Positions 24,663-32,119 of a stretch of 32,119 nt of DNA are shown one piece after another (positions within the stretch are counted from its first letter, which is position 1; each line of letters begins with the position of its first letter). The stretch is from NCBI GenBank assembly GCA_030830415.1, contig JAURNB010000085.1:1-32119 (forward strand). Reading direction: 5' to 3'. The notes beneath the pieces are model-generated. The model ran no database searches. It had not been told where the DNA came from and saw only the letters and a list, made by a program, of their open reading frames with translations. A program made the position numbers and the translations under genes. This DNA is from Acidimicrobiales bacterium. Lineage in GTDB: Bacteria > Actinomycetota > Acidimicrobiia > Acidimicrobiales > Ilumatobacteraceae.

Positions 24663-26993
24663 CTACTTCGTTACCGCAAAGAGGATGGCACGCTCCACTT
24701 CGCTTTGATGTGCAGGGTCGGTCACTTTTTGCCCGTCGGTGGTGCGTACATAAAAAGTGTCGACTACTTCGTTCCCCAGCGTTTGCACTCGCGCATGGCG
24801 AATATCGAGCCCTGTGTCGGCAAAGGTTTTTGTGATGCTGTACAAAATACCCACACGGTCGGGGGCGCGAACTTCCACCAGTGTGCTGTTTGATGAGGCT
24901 GCGTTATCGAACCGAACCGTTGGAGGCGCAGGTGGCACAGCAGTACGCACACGACGCACCTTGTAGGTTTCTGCACGCTCGGCGAGTCGCGCCTCGAGTG
25001 CCATTTGGTTCTTCAGCGCACGTTCCAAACTGTCAACAATGCGTGCCCATTCAATTGGGCGATCTTGTGGGGGCAGCACGCGAAATTCAGATGCAGCCAT
25101 TGCTGTTTCTGCTTCACGCTCATCGCTGTGCGCTTCAGCGCCCAACACGTCTAAACCATGAAGTGCCATGACTCCAGCTACCTTGCTGAATGTTCCGGGA
25201 CGGTCGGGGCTCACCACCGTGATGGAGTCTTCTGTTGTGCATACAGCAAAACGGCCTTCGGCCATCATTTCAAGCACTTCTGCATCGGGAAAGAGTTTCC
25301 AAATTACATCGCGCACATCTCCGCCACCCAACACATGGTGCACGCGCTCGGTGAGTTCATACACCAAGCCAGCCTTCCAATCGCTCCACGCCGAGACACC
25401 CGTCGCTTTGGAATCGGCTTCCGTGAGTGCTCGTAACAAATCGAGCGCTACTGACGACTTAATGAGTGTGGCAACTCCGGTAATTGTTGCGTCGTCGCTG
25501 AGGTCTCGACGAGTACCGGTGTCAGCGAGTAGTAAGTGATGCTGAATGAGGCTCGAAACAATTGCGGTCTCTTCTTGTGACAAACCCATTCGTGGGCCGA
25601 TGTACGCAAACATCTCGATGCCTACATCGGTATGGTCACCTGGGTACCCCTTGCCAATATCGTGGAAGAGCGCACCGAGCATGAGCAAGTCGGCCCTCGA
25701 CACAGTGTCGACAAGCGCAGCAGCATTAGCAACTGTTTGCCATAAATGTCGGTCGACAGTGAAGCGATGATACGCATTGCGTTGTGGCTTGCTGCGTACC
25801 GGTGCCCACTCGGGCAACACCTTAGTAATGAGATCACGCTGATCTATTGCTTCAAGAACCGGTATTGCACGCTCGCCTTCCAAAAGCAATGCAACGAGGT
25901 CATCGCTTGCCCCCGCAGGCCATGGGTCTGGCCACACTGGTGTTTCTTCACCTAAACGATTCAACGATGCGCGGTCGATACGAGCACCGAGTCGTGCAGC
26001 AGCCGTGGCAACGCGAAGCACCAACGTTGGGTCGGTGGCAGGGTCTGCATCGCTTTCTAAATGAATCTCACCTGCACGCATTTCTACGCCAGGAGCAATA
26101 CGCCGTGGCGGTTCATTGGCATTTGCTGGAGGGTCAATACGAGCCCATGCTTCATCGGCAATCCAAGCAATTCGACGTGCGGCAGTAGACACTTCGAGCA
26201 TCAAAGCATCGGCGTCACGTGAACCGATTCGTGCAGCGACGGCATCTTGGTCTTCTAGACGTAAAACATCACCAACTCGTTGTGCATTGATATGTAATGC
26301 CACACGTGATGTGAGCAATACTTCATTTGAACGTTTTAGTTCTTGCTTGTCTCCACCCGACAATGGCAAACCAGCATCAATTGCCCACAAGAGTGCATGA
26401 ATATCACGCAATCCGCCAAGGCCTTCTTTGAGATTTGGCTCGAGTAAGAACGCAACTTCGCCTGCAGTGGCATGACGGTCGAGTACGCGAGCATGGAGGT
26501 CACGCAAGGAATCGCGACCACGCTTACGCCACCATGCACGCGCATCGTTAATGCACTCAGTGGCCAAGCTTTCATCGCCAGTAATGAAACGTGCTGTCAC
26601 CAATGCAGTGGCAGTATCAAGGTCTGTTTCGCCGAGTTGCCGTGTCTCTTTAGGCGTGCGCACAGCATGGCCAACTTTGAGACCAAGATCCCACAACGGG
26701 TACCACAGCGCAGAAGCAAAGTCATCAACTTTCTTTACGTTCTTGTGCAAAAGCAAAAGATCGAGGTCGCTGTATGGCGCCATTTCTCCTCTGCCATAAC
26801 CACCTACCGCAATGAGTGCAATATCTTTCGTGATACCAATTTTCTGAACTGCATCATTGAATAAGGAGCGCAGTAACTCATCGGTGGTTTCAGAAAGCGC
26901 GGCACAGAACTGAACCCCCGAGGCGGGCTCGGTTTTACCCCACGACGAAATGAGTTCGGTGCGCTTCGCTGTGAACTCACTTGGCGACATCAT
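24663..26993 (-). CDS. glnD: [Protein-PII] uridylyltransferase / uridylyl-removing enzyme
   Basis: The 776-residue product has the complete GlnD layout. The nucleotidyltransferase domain contains GGYGRGEMAPYSDLDLL (64-80, metal-binding Asp76 and Asp78) and the linker KEGLGGLRDIH. The HD domain has NAYHRFTVDRHLW and LFHDIGKGYPGDH (His-Asp at 444-445). Two C-terminal ACT domains (about 618-776) sense glutamine, with VVSPDRPGTFSKVAGVMA and VRAPDRVGILYSIT. GlnD attaches and removes UMP (or AMP in some Actinobacteria) on PII proteins according to nitrogen status. Neither glnB nor amtB is in the window. The start ATG 26993 overlaps the stop of the unknown gene upstream (ATGA). The frame is open to 27059, inside that gene. 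Confidence 0.95.
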   Translation of the reverse strand: MMSPSEFTAKRTELISSWGKTEPASGVQFCAALSETTDELLRSLFNDAVQKIGITKDIALIAVGGYGRGEMAPYSDLDLLLLHKNVKKVDDFASALWYPLWDLGLKVGHAVRTPKETRQLGETDLDTATALVTARFITGDESLATECINDARAWWRKRGRDSLRDLHARVLDRHATAGEVAFLLEPNLKEGLGGLRDIHALLWAIDAGLPLSGGDKQELKRSNEVLLTSRVALHINAQRVGDVLRLEDQDAVAARIGSRDADALMLEVSTAARRIAWIADEAWARIDPPANANEPPRRIAPGVEMRAGEIHLESDADPATDPTLVLRVATAAARLGARIDRASLNRLGEETPVWPDPWPAGASDDLVALLLEGERAIPVLEAIDQRDLITKVLPEWAPVRSKPQRNAYHRFTVDRHLWQTVANAAALVDTVSRADLLMLGALFHDIGKGYPGDHTDVGIEMFAYIGPRMGLSQEETAIVSSLIQHHLLLADTGTRRDLSDDATITGVATLIKSSVALDLLRALTEADSKATGVSAWSDWKAGLVYELTERVHHVLGGGDVRDVIWKLFPDAEVLEMMAEGRFAVCTTEDSITVVSPDRPGTFSKVAGVMALHGLDVLGAEAHSDEREAETAMAASEFRVLPPQDRPIEWARIVDSLERALKNQMALEARLAERAETYKVRRVRTAVPPAPPTVRFDNAASSNSTLVEVRAPDRVGILYSITKTFADTGLDIRHARVQTLGNEVVDTFYVRTTDGQKVTDPAHQSEVERAILFAVTK

Positions 26994-27475
26994 GATTCGT
27001 CTAGTTTTCCCTCTTCGCGGCGCCGTTGCAACACCTTGTGCGCTTTTGCGGCACCCCAAATGACACCGGGCTCCAATAAAGACTCATGCACATCGGTCCA
27101 ATGGGCAGGAGATAAGCCAAAGACATCGTCTGGCATCATTCGTGAGTCCATCTCGTCACGTGTCACGGTTGGTACACCAAATTCCTGCAAAACGCGCGTG
27201 GGGAGCGCCACCGCATTGCGCAAAACTTGTAGCGGGTTCACACGCTGCTCATCGACATCTTTGCTCAGTTCGCGGGTCAGTTCAGCGGCAACATATGCCC
27301 TGCCTTGTTCTGCGGCCAACTGAGCAGCAACAAGTAACTTTTCCTCTACCTCTAAGCGAGGAGTCCCCAGTTGCTGTACATACGTTTTCATGACACAGCG
27401 CACCAGCCACTCGTGTGTTGCGGCGTCAATGGCGGCAATGAGGTCTGCAGTTGCCGATTCAAGTGTGACTGACAT
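26990..27475 (-). CDS. Conserved-looking helical protein of unknown function, coupled to glnD
   Basis: I do not recognise a family for this 161-residue product. It is mostly alpha-helical and charged, without membrane segment or Cys pair. Notable stretches are HEWLVRCVMKTYVQQLG, VEEKLLVAAQLAAEQGRAYVAAELTREL, and a C-terminal SPAHWTDVHESLLEPGVIWGAAKAHKVLQRRREEG. It overlaps the glycosyltransferase gene upstream by one base (TAATG) and glnD downstream by four bases (ATGA). Its synthesis is therefore tied to both. A function linked to either neighbour is only a guess. Codon use does not look different from the neighbours. Confidence 0.7.
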   Translation of the reverse strand: MSVTLESATADLIAAIDAATHEWLVRCVMKTYVQQLGTPRLEVEEKLLVAAQLAAEQGRAYVAAELTRELSKDVDEQRVNPLQVLRNAVALPTRVLQEFGVPTVTRDEMDSRMMPDDVFGLSPAHWTDVHESLLEPGVIWGAAKAHKVLQRRREEGKLDES

Positions 27476-28935
27476 TAGCGACGCTCATATACAAGAAGAC
27501 CTGCAACCGTCCACACAATTTTATAATTGCGATGCAGCGCCCGCAGCGATGCACCCGACGCATCACACACAGCCGGCACCTGGTAGCGAACAACAAATCG
27601 CGGAGCATCTTCTCCTTCTAAGAAATTCCACAACTGTGCCAACCCACCCGGCATCAGACGTGCCTCATACCCCCAGAGATACGGGAAGGGCGGGTCGATA
27701 TCGAGATTTCCATACAGCCCAGCACTCGCACACATTGCATAAATAGTGTCGCCAGGTTTGCGCATCACATTGAACCACGCTGCTACTCGTTCGTCTTTTG
27801 CTAAACGCGAGTCATCATGCAGTTCGCGGCCAATGAGGTTGCGCGGAATTGCCATTGCTGTAGCCGTATGAATGAGAGGGCTCGTAATGAGTGCCGCTAA
27901 CAAAAGATTTCTCAGCCATTTTTTGTTGGCATATGAAATCATTGCTCCTGCAAAGGTTCCAATTGGCAGCATCATAATGATCCAATAATGACGGAAGAAT
28001 TGTCCGCCCATGGCAAATGCGGCAAAAGAAATCAACAGCCACGTTGCCAAAATTGCCATGGTACGAAATGCCACCCGGCGTGCCTCAAGTACTCCCACCA
28101 GAATCACTCCCAAAAAAATGGGGATGAGCAATGGCAGAGCAATAGCCAAGGTGTGCTGGAAGCGCCCGAAATCGGCATTGACCAATGCGCTGCGCAACTC
28201 AAAGCGATACATCACAATGGCGTACCACCAGCGATACCAGCCAGTGAGTGCACCGTGAATCATCATTGCGCCAATTGATGTTGCAAAGCCGAGAAACATT
28301 GTTGGCAATGAAAGCCAACTATGCATTTTTTTCCAGCGCGACATAAGAGACATTGCGCCAACAGCAACTACCGCTGTGAAAAATGCATCGAAACCACTTT
28401 GCTTAATACCAACAGCACAACCGCCCATCACACCCGATGCGTAGAGCAGCCAAAAGCGAGGTGCTGTTCTCCCCCACACGGCTTTCATCGCCAGTGCCAG
28501 CGCCACCGCACCTACACTGCAACTCAGTAATTCTCCGTTTGCAATAAACCCTTCAAATTGTGGAACGCTGAGCAATACGCCAACTATGAGCACTGTTCCC
28601 ATACGTGCTTTGTCGCCCACCAAAGTGCTCGCAATACTTCCGCAGGCAGCTGCACCAAGCAGACACGCGGCAATTGCCAAGATGCGCACACCTTCTGGAG
28701 TGCCTAAACCAATGGTGACGAGTCCGCGGTAGAGCACGAAGAGACCTTGCGGACGGTCGGCCCAAATATCTTGATAAAGGACCGCCCCCCTACTCCATGC
28801 CCGCGCCATGGCAAGCGCTCCACCTTCATCGGAAGTGATCGGCGAATAAATAAAGCGCAGCCGCATGAGAATGATGAGGGAAAAACCAGGGAGGTATGCC
28901 CACACGCGATTGAGCCATTGGTACTTCTTCAGCAT
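27475..28935 (-). CDS. GT39/ArnT-like polytopic membrane glycosyltransferase
   Basis: A 486-residue protein with about eleven hydrophobic helices and a soluble C-terminus. The first external loop has SPITSDEGGALAMARAWSRG (acidic Asp-Glu pair near residue 35), then YQDIWADRPQGLFVLYR. This Asp-Glu plus Arg-Pro-Gln pattern matches GT-C enzymes of the GT39/PMT-2 group. Such enzymes transfer sugars from polyprenyl-phosphate donors to proteins or lipids on the outer side of the membrane. Donor and acceptor are unknown. It is the first gene of the run glycosyltransferase, unknown, glnD, Nudix, and starts 43 bases after the DHA2 efflux gene. Confidence 0.82.
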   Translation of the reverse strand: MLKKYQWLNRVWAYLPGFSLIILMRLRFIYSPITSDEGGALAMARAWSRGAVLYQDIWADRPQGLFVLYRGLVTIGLGTPEGVRILAIAACLLGAAACGSIASTLVGDKARMGTVLIVGVLLSVPQFEGFIANGELLSCSVGAVALALAMKAVWGRTAPRFWLLYASGVMGGCAVGIKQSGFDAFFTAVVAVGAMSLMSRWKKMHSWLSLPTMFLGFATSIGAMMIHGALTGWYRWWYAIVMYRFELRSALVNADFGRFQHTLAIALPLLIPIFLGVILVGVLEARRVAFRTMAILATWLLISFAAFAMGGQFFRHYWIIMMLPIGTFAGAMISYANKKWLRNLLLAALITSPLIHTATAMAIPRNLIGRELHDDSRLAKDERVAAWFNVMRKPGDTIYAMCASAGLYGNLDIDPPFPYLWGYEARLMPGGLAQLWNFLEGEDAPRFVVRYQVPAVCDASGASLRALHRNYKIVWTVAGLLVYERR

Positions 28936-28970
28936 GCAATTTTCAAGGCTAATCGCCGCGCAGGCTGTTT

Positions 28971-28990
28971 AAAGATCTTCAGTGATCTTT
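28971..28990. repeat. 20-base inverted repeat spanning the DHA2 transporter stop codon
   Basis: AAAGATC (28971-28977) and GATCTTT (28984-28990) form perfect 7-base arms, and the TGA stop of the transporter (28979-28981) sits in the loop. The stem is AT-rich and the T-run short, so it would be a weak terminator at best. It may reduce read-through into the glycosyltransferase operon. Confidence 0.4.
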
Positions 28991-30397
28991 TGGATAAGCA
29001 AAAGTGAAGAAAGCAAGAGTTACTGCCACCCATAATGCAAGGGCAAGCCATACTCGCTGAAAAGCTGCGGCTGACCCTGCAACTCCCGCTACACCTGAGA
29101 CCGCAATGACCATCGCAACACCCATCGCGCCTCCCATTTGGCGGAAGGTGAGATTCGTTCCGTTTGCGATGCCAAACTTTTCATGGTCAATGCCCATTAA
29201 TGCTGCACCCGTCAAAGTTGACCATGCCAGACCCAGACCGATTCCATAGAGCACTGCAAATGGGAAATAGTGGGTGAAGTAACGCACATTCTCATCGAGA
29301 AAGACAAACAGTCCGAAGAGGCCCAAGCCGCTGAGCAACATTCCTGAGCTGATGATGCGTTTCATCCAACCCCTGTCGGAGTATCTCCCGGAAATAGTGG
29401 CTGTCAAAAAGATGATGACAGGTGTTGGCATGATGGAACACCCACTTTTCAACACCGACCAATTCCATACCGTTTGCATAAAGAGTGGAGCCGAAAACCA
29501 GAATCCTGCAACTGGCAAGTTAAAAGCAAAAGTTGCAATTGAGGCTGAAGTGAATCGTCGATGTTGAAAGAGCGAAAGATCGATGAGTGGCTCTGCGTGT
29601 TGCCGGGAGCGCAGCACGACGTAGGTAAGAAAAACGACTGCACCCATGAAACACGCGATAATTTCCGGACTCGACCAACCCCACTTATGACCTTGCAATA
29701 CTCCAAGCGTTAACGATGCAAGACCAATTGTTCCCAGAGGTACCGACACCATGTCGAGGCGTGTTCCCGTACTTTGCCCTTTCGATTCGCGCAGTACTTT
29801 GCGTCCGAGAAGAACCACAATGGCTACCGCTGGAACGTTGATGAAAAAAATCCATCTCCAGCCTGCAAACTCAATAACGGCTGCGCCCAACGGCGGCCCT
29901 AAACCACCTGCAAGGGCTGCAATTGAACCCCACACTCCAATTGCCAAGCTTCTTTTTTCTGCAGGGAACTCTGGCAACGCCAGAGCAATAGAAGTAGGGA
30001 TCATGAGCGCACCGCCAACGCTTTGAACGCATCGCGCAAAAATAAGAATCCCCACACCCGAGGCAAGGCCTGCACCCATACTGCCAATAGCGAACAAACT
30101 GATGCCGAAGAGGAATACCTTTTTACGCCCAAATAAATCTGCAACGCGACCTGCCAGTAATAAAAGTGAAGCAGTGCCAATGGAGTAACTCGTTAATGCC
30201 CACGCCAACGTTGTGCGCGCAACATTGGGAAAATCTCGCTCGATAGTAGGGAAGGCAACATTTAAAACAGTGGAGTCAAAGATGACGAAAAACTGACCAA
30301 ATGAAGTAAGCATCAGCGCATACCAAGCACGACGCGGTATGAGCGAAGAAGGAGCGGCCCCCACCGCTGCGTTATTCATCTGTTCATCTTTGCCCAT
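28979..30397 (-). CDS. MFS transporter, DHA2 family (EmrB/QacA-like, 14 TM)
   Basis: The 472-residue product shows the 14-helix DHA2 layout. TM1 has IFDSTVLNVAFPTIERDF, loop 2-3 has LLAGRVADLFGRKKVFLFG (motif A), and TM5 has GGLGPPLGAAVIEFAGWRWIFFINVP, the antiporter motif C followed by the typical RWIFFINVP. Such pumps export drugs or lipophilic compounds against protons. A 6-bp hairpin covering the likely Shine-Dalgarno lies just before ATG 30397. A second ATG (30379) is a possible start. It is 32 bases downstream of hemQ on the same strand. Confidence 0.93.
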   Translation of the reverse strand: MGKDEQMNNAAVGAAPSSLIPRRAWYALMLTSFGQFFVIFDSTVLNVAFPTIERDFPNVARTTLAWALTSYSIGTASLLLLAGRVADLFGRKKVFLFGISLFAIGSMGAGLASGVGILIFARCVQSVGGALMIPTSIALALPEFPAEKRSLAIGVWGSIAALAGGLGPPLGAAVIEFAGWRWIFFINVPAVAIVVLLGRKVLRESKGQSTGTRLDMVSVPLGTIGLASLTLGVLQGHKWGWSSPEIIACFMGAVVFLTYVVLRSRQHAEPLIDLSLFQHRRFTSASIATFAFNLPVAGFWFSAPLFMQTVWNWSVLKSGCSIMPTPVIIFLTATISGRYSDRGWMKRIISSGMLLSGLGLFGLFVFLDENVRYFTHYFPFAVLYGIGLGLAWSTLTGAALMGIDHEKFGIANGTNLTFRQMGGAMGVAMVIAVSGVAGVAGSAAAFQRVWLALALWVAVTLAFFTFAYPKDH

Positions 30398-30400
30398 GAC

Positions 30401-30417
30401 CTGCGCCTCAAGCGCAG
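30401..30417 (-). promoter_or_regulatory. GC-rich hairpin occluding the ribosome binding site of the DHA2 transporter
   Basis: CTGCGC and GCGCAG form a perfect 6-bp stem with a five-base loop. It ends three bases before the transporter ATG. On the coding strand the GAGG that would serve as Shine-Dalgarno is split between loop and stem. No T-run follows. A translational control element is inferred. Confidence 0.4.
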
Positions 30418-30429
30418 TGGAGATGAGCG

Positions 30430-31119
30430 CTAGACCGTATGAACGAGTTCTTCTACAGGGGTGAGTACACCCGTGTAGAACTGACCAAACTCGGCATAAA
30501 TGGCCGACGCTTTGTCGAAACGCATGGTGTAGACCACTTCTTTGAGATCATCAGGGTGAACAGCGAACAAGGTAACACCCCATTCGTACTCATCAAGCCC
30601 AGTAGACCCCGTCACTAATTGAGTGACGCGTGGACCAAACTTGCGCCCACTCACACCGTGCTCTTGCATGTGCGCATGACGCTCTTCGAATGGCAAGGTA
30701 AACCAGTTCTCGTCGGCATTGCGGCGTTTCGACATGGGGTAAAAGCAAAAGGCATTTTTGCCAGGCACCGGAATTTTTGGATACAAGCGCGCATCGAGCA
30801 TTTCTTGTGGCACGCCAATGGCGTACTCGCTCACCTCGGTGAGAGAGACGTAGGAATCGACCACAGCGAGCCCGGCTGCTTGGATAGCCGACTGAAACGA
30901 ACGCAACTCACGCATGTCGGAAGCTAAGGCCATAAAGGCCATGTCGCATTTGTGGCCAAGCATTGAAACGGTGATGACCGTGAGGCCTTTTGCTTCTGCA
31001 GCTTTGACCGCATGCACTGTTGCTTCGCGATCGAATTGGGCTTCTGGCTTGCAAAATAAATGCAGCACTCCCATTCCAATTGATGGTGACATTGGCTCGC
31101 TTGGGGTCACAGAAGTCAT
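30430..31119 (-). CDS. hemQ: Coproheme decarboxylase, chlorite-dismutase family
   Basis: The 229-residue product matches HemQ, which converts coproheme to heme b in the last step of the coproporphyrin-dependent pathway of Gram-positive bacteria. Tyr127 in FYPMSKRR and His154 in MQEHG are 27 residues apart, the spacing of the catalytic Tyr145 and proximal His172 I recall for the Staphylococcus aureus enzyme. Further family blocks are GSTGLDEYEWGVTLFA and MRFDKASAIYAEFGQFYTG. The motif after the catalytic loop reads NWF where many homologues have NWY. The lack of the chlorite-dismutase distal Arg pattern favours HemQ over a true chlorite dismutase. It starts nine bases after the ATP-grasp stop, probably co-transcribed. 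Confidence 0.93.
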   Translation of the reverse strand: MTSVTPSEPMSPSIGMGVLHLFCKPEAQFDREATVHAVKAAEAKGLTVITVSMLGHKCDMAFMALASDMRELRSFQSAIQAAGLAVVDSYVSLTEVSEYAIGVPQEMLDARLYPKIPVPGKNAFCFYPMSKRRNADENWFTLPFEERHAHMQEHGVSGRKFGPRVTQLVTGSTGLDEYEWGVTLFAVHPDDLKEVVYTMRFDKASAIYAEFGQFYTGVLTPVEELVHTV

Positions 31120-31123
31120 GAGT

Positions 31124-31136
31124 ACAGGTTACCTGT
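31124..31136. repeat. 13-base perfect palindrome at the ATP-grasp/hemQ junction
   Basis: ACAGGT-T-ACCTGT has six-base perfect arms around one central base. It covers the stop of the ATP-grasp gene and lies five bases before the hemQ ATG, holding the only AGG that could act as a Shine-Dalgarno. It could be an operator or a small translational hairpin. Confidence 0.4.
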
Positions 31137-32001
31137 TTGCCGCAATGATGGCTTGTGCAGCTCGATCTGCTGAGCCTGCACTTGCCCACAAAAAGAATGA
31201 TGGCTCCACCAATTCCAGTTCCATTAATTGCGGTTCCCCATTGTCTTGTGGAATGAGGTCGACTCGCGCATATAACGGCATAGCCCCAAATTTGCGTTCC
31301 ACAAAACTCAAGACCTGCCGTGCAGTTGCTTGTTCAGCATCAGATGCCTCGCGTTCACCCACGTCTTCTGCCGCATAGAGACCATTCGACATATCGGGGC
31401 GATGCTGCAATATTGCGCCTTTACGAAAGGCGTGGCTATACACGCCGTTCAAGTACACCAAGCCGGTTTCCCCTACTCCATCAATTCCATGCTGATATTC
31501 CTGCACCATTGCGGTGGCACCACTTGTGACGATGCGTGCAATGTGATCTGTAACCACGCTCATTTCCTGCGCCACATCGCGATACCGAAATGTGTCGTGT
31601 GAGCCCGCAGAAATGCTGGGCTTCACCACGACATCCATCACCGAGTTCGTGAAGTGAATCTCTTGAGCACTTGATACAAATTGTGTGGGCACTACCGCAA
31701 TGCCGGCCCCACTGAGTTCACCAAGATATTTTTTGTCGCTGTTCCACTGCACTACTTCAAGTGAGTTGCACACAGTAGTGAGTTGCGACACGCGCTCAAG
31801 CCACTGCAAAAATTCATCACGGCGTAAGTGATAGTCCCACGTACTGCGTAAGACCAGCAAAGAAAATTGAGACCAGTCAACCGATTCATCATGCCAATCG
31901 ACAAAATGAAACTGGGTGCCGGCTCTTTCGAGCGCGGCACCCAGCAACGGTAAATCGGAATCGAGTTCGCGTGCGACTGCGGCGGTAACGAGACCAATCA
32001 C
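31129..32001 (-). CDS. ATP-grasp domain ligase, DcsG/glutathione-synthetase-like
   Basis: The 290-residue product has an N-terminal pre-ATP-grasp part with VLRSTWDYHLRRDEFLQWL and WNSDKKYLGELSGAGIAVVPTQFV. A central ATP-binding part follows with VVVKPSISAGSHDTF (Lys for ATP) and MVQEYQHGIDGVGETGLVYLNG. The metal-binding end is YARVDLIPQDNGEPQLMELELVEPSFFL. This set matches ATP-grasp proteins related to DcsG, the cyclo-ligase of D-cycloserine synthesis, though most members have no assigned substrate. It would join a carboxylate to an amine or hydroxyl using ATP. GTG is the start, 22 bases after groL. No cycloserine genes accompany it, so that product is unlikely. Confidence 0.85.
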   Translation of the reverse strand: MIGLVTAAVARELDSDLPLLGAALERAGTQFHFVDWHDESVDWSQFSLLVLRSTWDYHLRRDEFLQWLERVSQLTTVCNSLEVVQWNSDKKYLGELSGAGIAVVPTQFVSSAQEIHFTNSVMDVVVKPSISAGSHDTFRYRDVAQEMSVVTDHIARIVTSGATAMVQEYQHGIDGVGETGLVYLNGVYSHAFRKGAILQHRPDMSNGLYAAEDVGEREASDAEQATARQVLSFVERKFGAMPLYARVDLIPQDNGEPQLMELELVEPSFFLWASAGSADRAAQAIIAANR

Positions 32002-32023
32002 AATGCGCTACAAACTTTTATTC

Positions 32024-32119
32024 TCAGTAGTCTTCCATGCCTCCACCTGGCATACCAGCGGATGCTTCAGGCTTATCGGCAATGACACACTCTGTGGTGA
32101 GGAAAAGAGCAGCAATTGA
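32024..32119 (-). CDS. groL: Chaperonin GroEL, C-terminal 31 residues (5' part outside window)
   Basis: The minus strand translates to the unmistakable GroEL C-terminus SIAALFLTTECVIADKPEAS followed by AGMPGGGMEDY and a TGA stop at 32024-32026. GroEL is the 60-kDa double-ring chaperonin. This piece covers the final equatorial helix and the Gly/Met-rich disordered tail. The rest of the gene, and any groES or CIRCE operator, would be upstream beyond the right edge. No terminator hairpin is visible in the 22 bases before the ATP-grasp gene, so read-through is possible. Confidence 0.97.
   Translation of the reverse strand, partial: SIAALFLTTECVIADKPEASAGMPGGGMEDY

Overview
The window reads as a chromosomal segment of a free-living actinobacterium, most like the class Acidimicrobiia (Ilumatobacter-type or freshwater acIV-type lineages). 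Supporting genes are a YlbL-type PDZ/S16 protease, a UPF0182 giant membrane protein, a DUF222-HNH protein, a PAC2 protein, HemQ, an F420-type nitroreductase (Ddn family), PPOX-fold proteins, a DivIVA protein and GlnD. GC looks moderate and GTG/TTG starts are common. The placement is inference from gene content; no search was run. I see no prophage, insertion sequence or CRISPR array, and no gene-free stretch longer than 300 bases.

Layout. Positions 1-3902 (minus strand): the N-terminal 268 residues of an OleA-type thiolase, an RlmI-like rRNA methyltransferase coupled to a SnoaL-like protein, a PPOX-fold protein, a terminator, an initiator tRNA and the DNA glycosylase gene tag, whose 3' end runs into the tRNA. 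Positions 3937-5597 (plus): a coiled-coil protein and an Nramp-like transporter with altered metal-site motifs. Positions 5598-11700 (minus): UPF0182, a DivIVA protein with an unusual phage-head-morphogenesis-like C-terminus, and the YlbL-like protease. Positions 11756-14614 (plus): a small membrane protein, a HEAT-repeat protein, a Rieske oxygenase and its overlapping TetR regulator. Positions 14615-15658 (minus): a Ddn-like reductase and a methyltransferase. Positions 15748-21374 (plus): DUF222-HNH, a PPOX protein, an acyltransferase-3/SGNH protein, a Bcr/CflA-like efflux pump and a Cys-type glutathione peroxidase. Position 21391 onward: a GNAT gene diverging from a selenoprotein gene, then PAC2. 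Positions 23952-32119 (minus): Nudix, GlnD, an unknown protein, a GT39-like membrane glycosyltransferase, a DHA2 efflux pump, HemQ, an ATP-grasp ligase and the last 31 codons of groL.

The most notable item is at 21901-22986. Two reading frames that look separate are one frame interrupted by a single TGA, placed exactly where a thioredoxin-fold active-site cysteine belongs (WASW-U-GCR). A hairpin with bacterial SECIS geometry follows. I interpret it as a ResA/TlpA-like selenoprotein of 361 residues that a standard gene caller would split or truncate. Other points worth checking are the tag/tRNA-fMet overlap, the DivIVA fusion, the OleA gene at the left edge and the noncanonical Nramp motifs.
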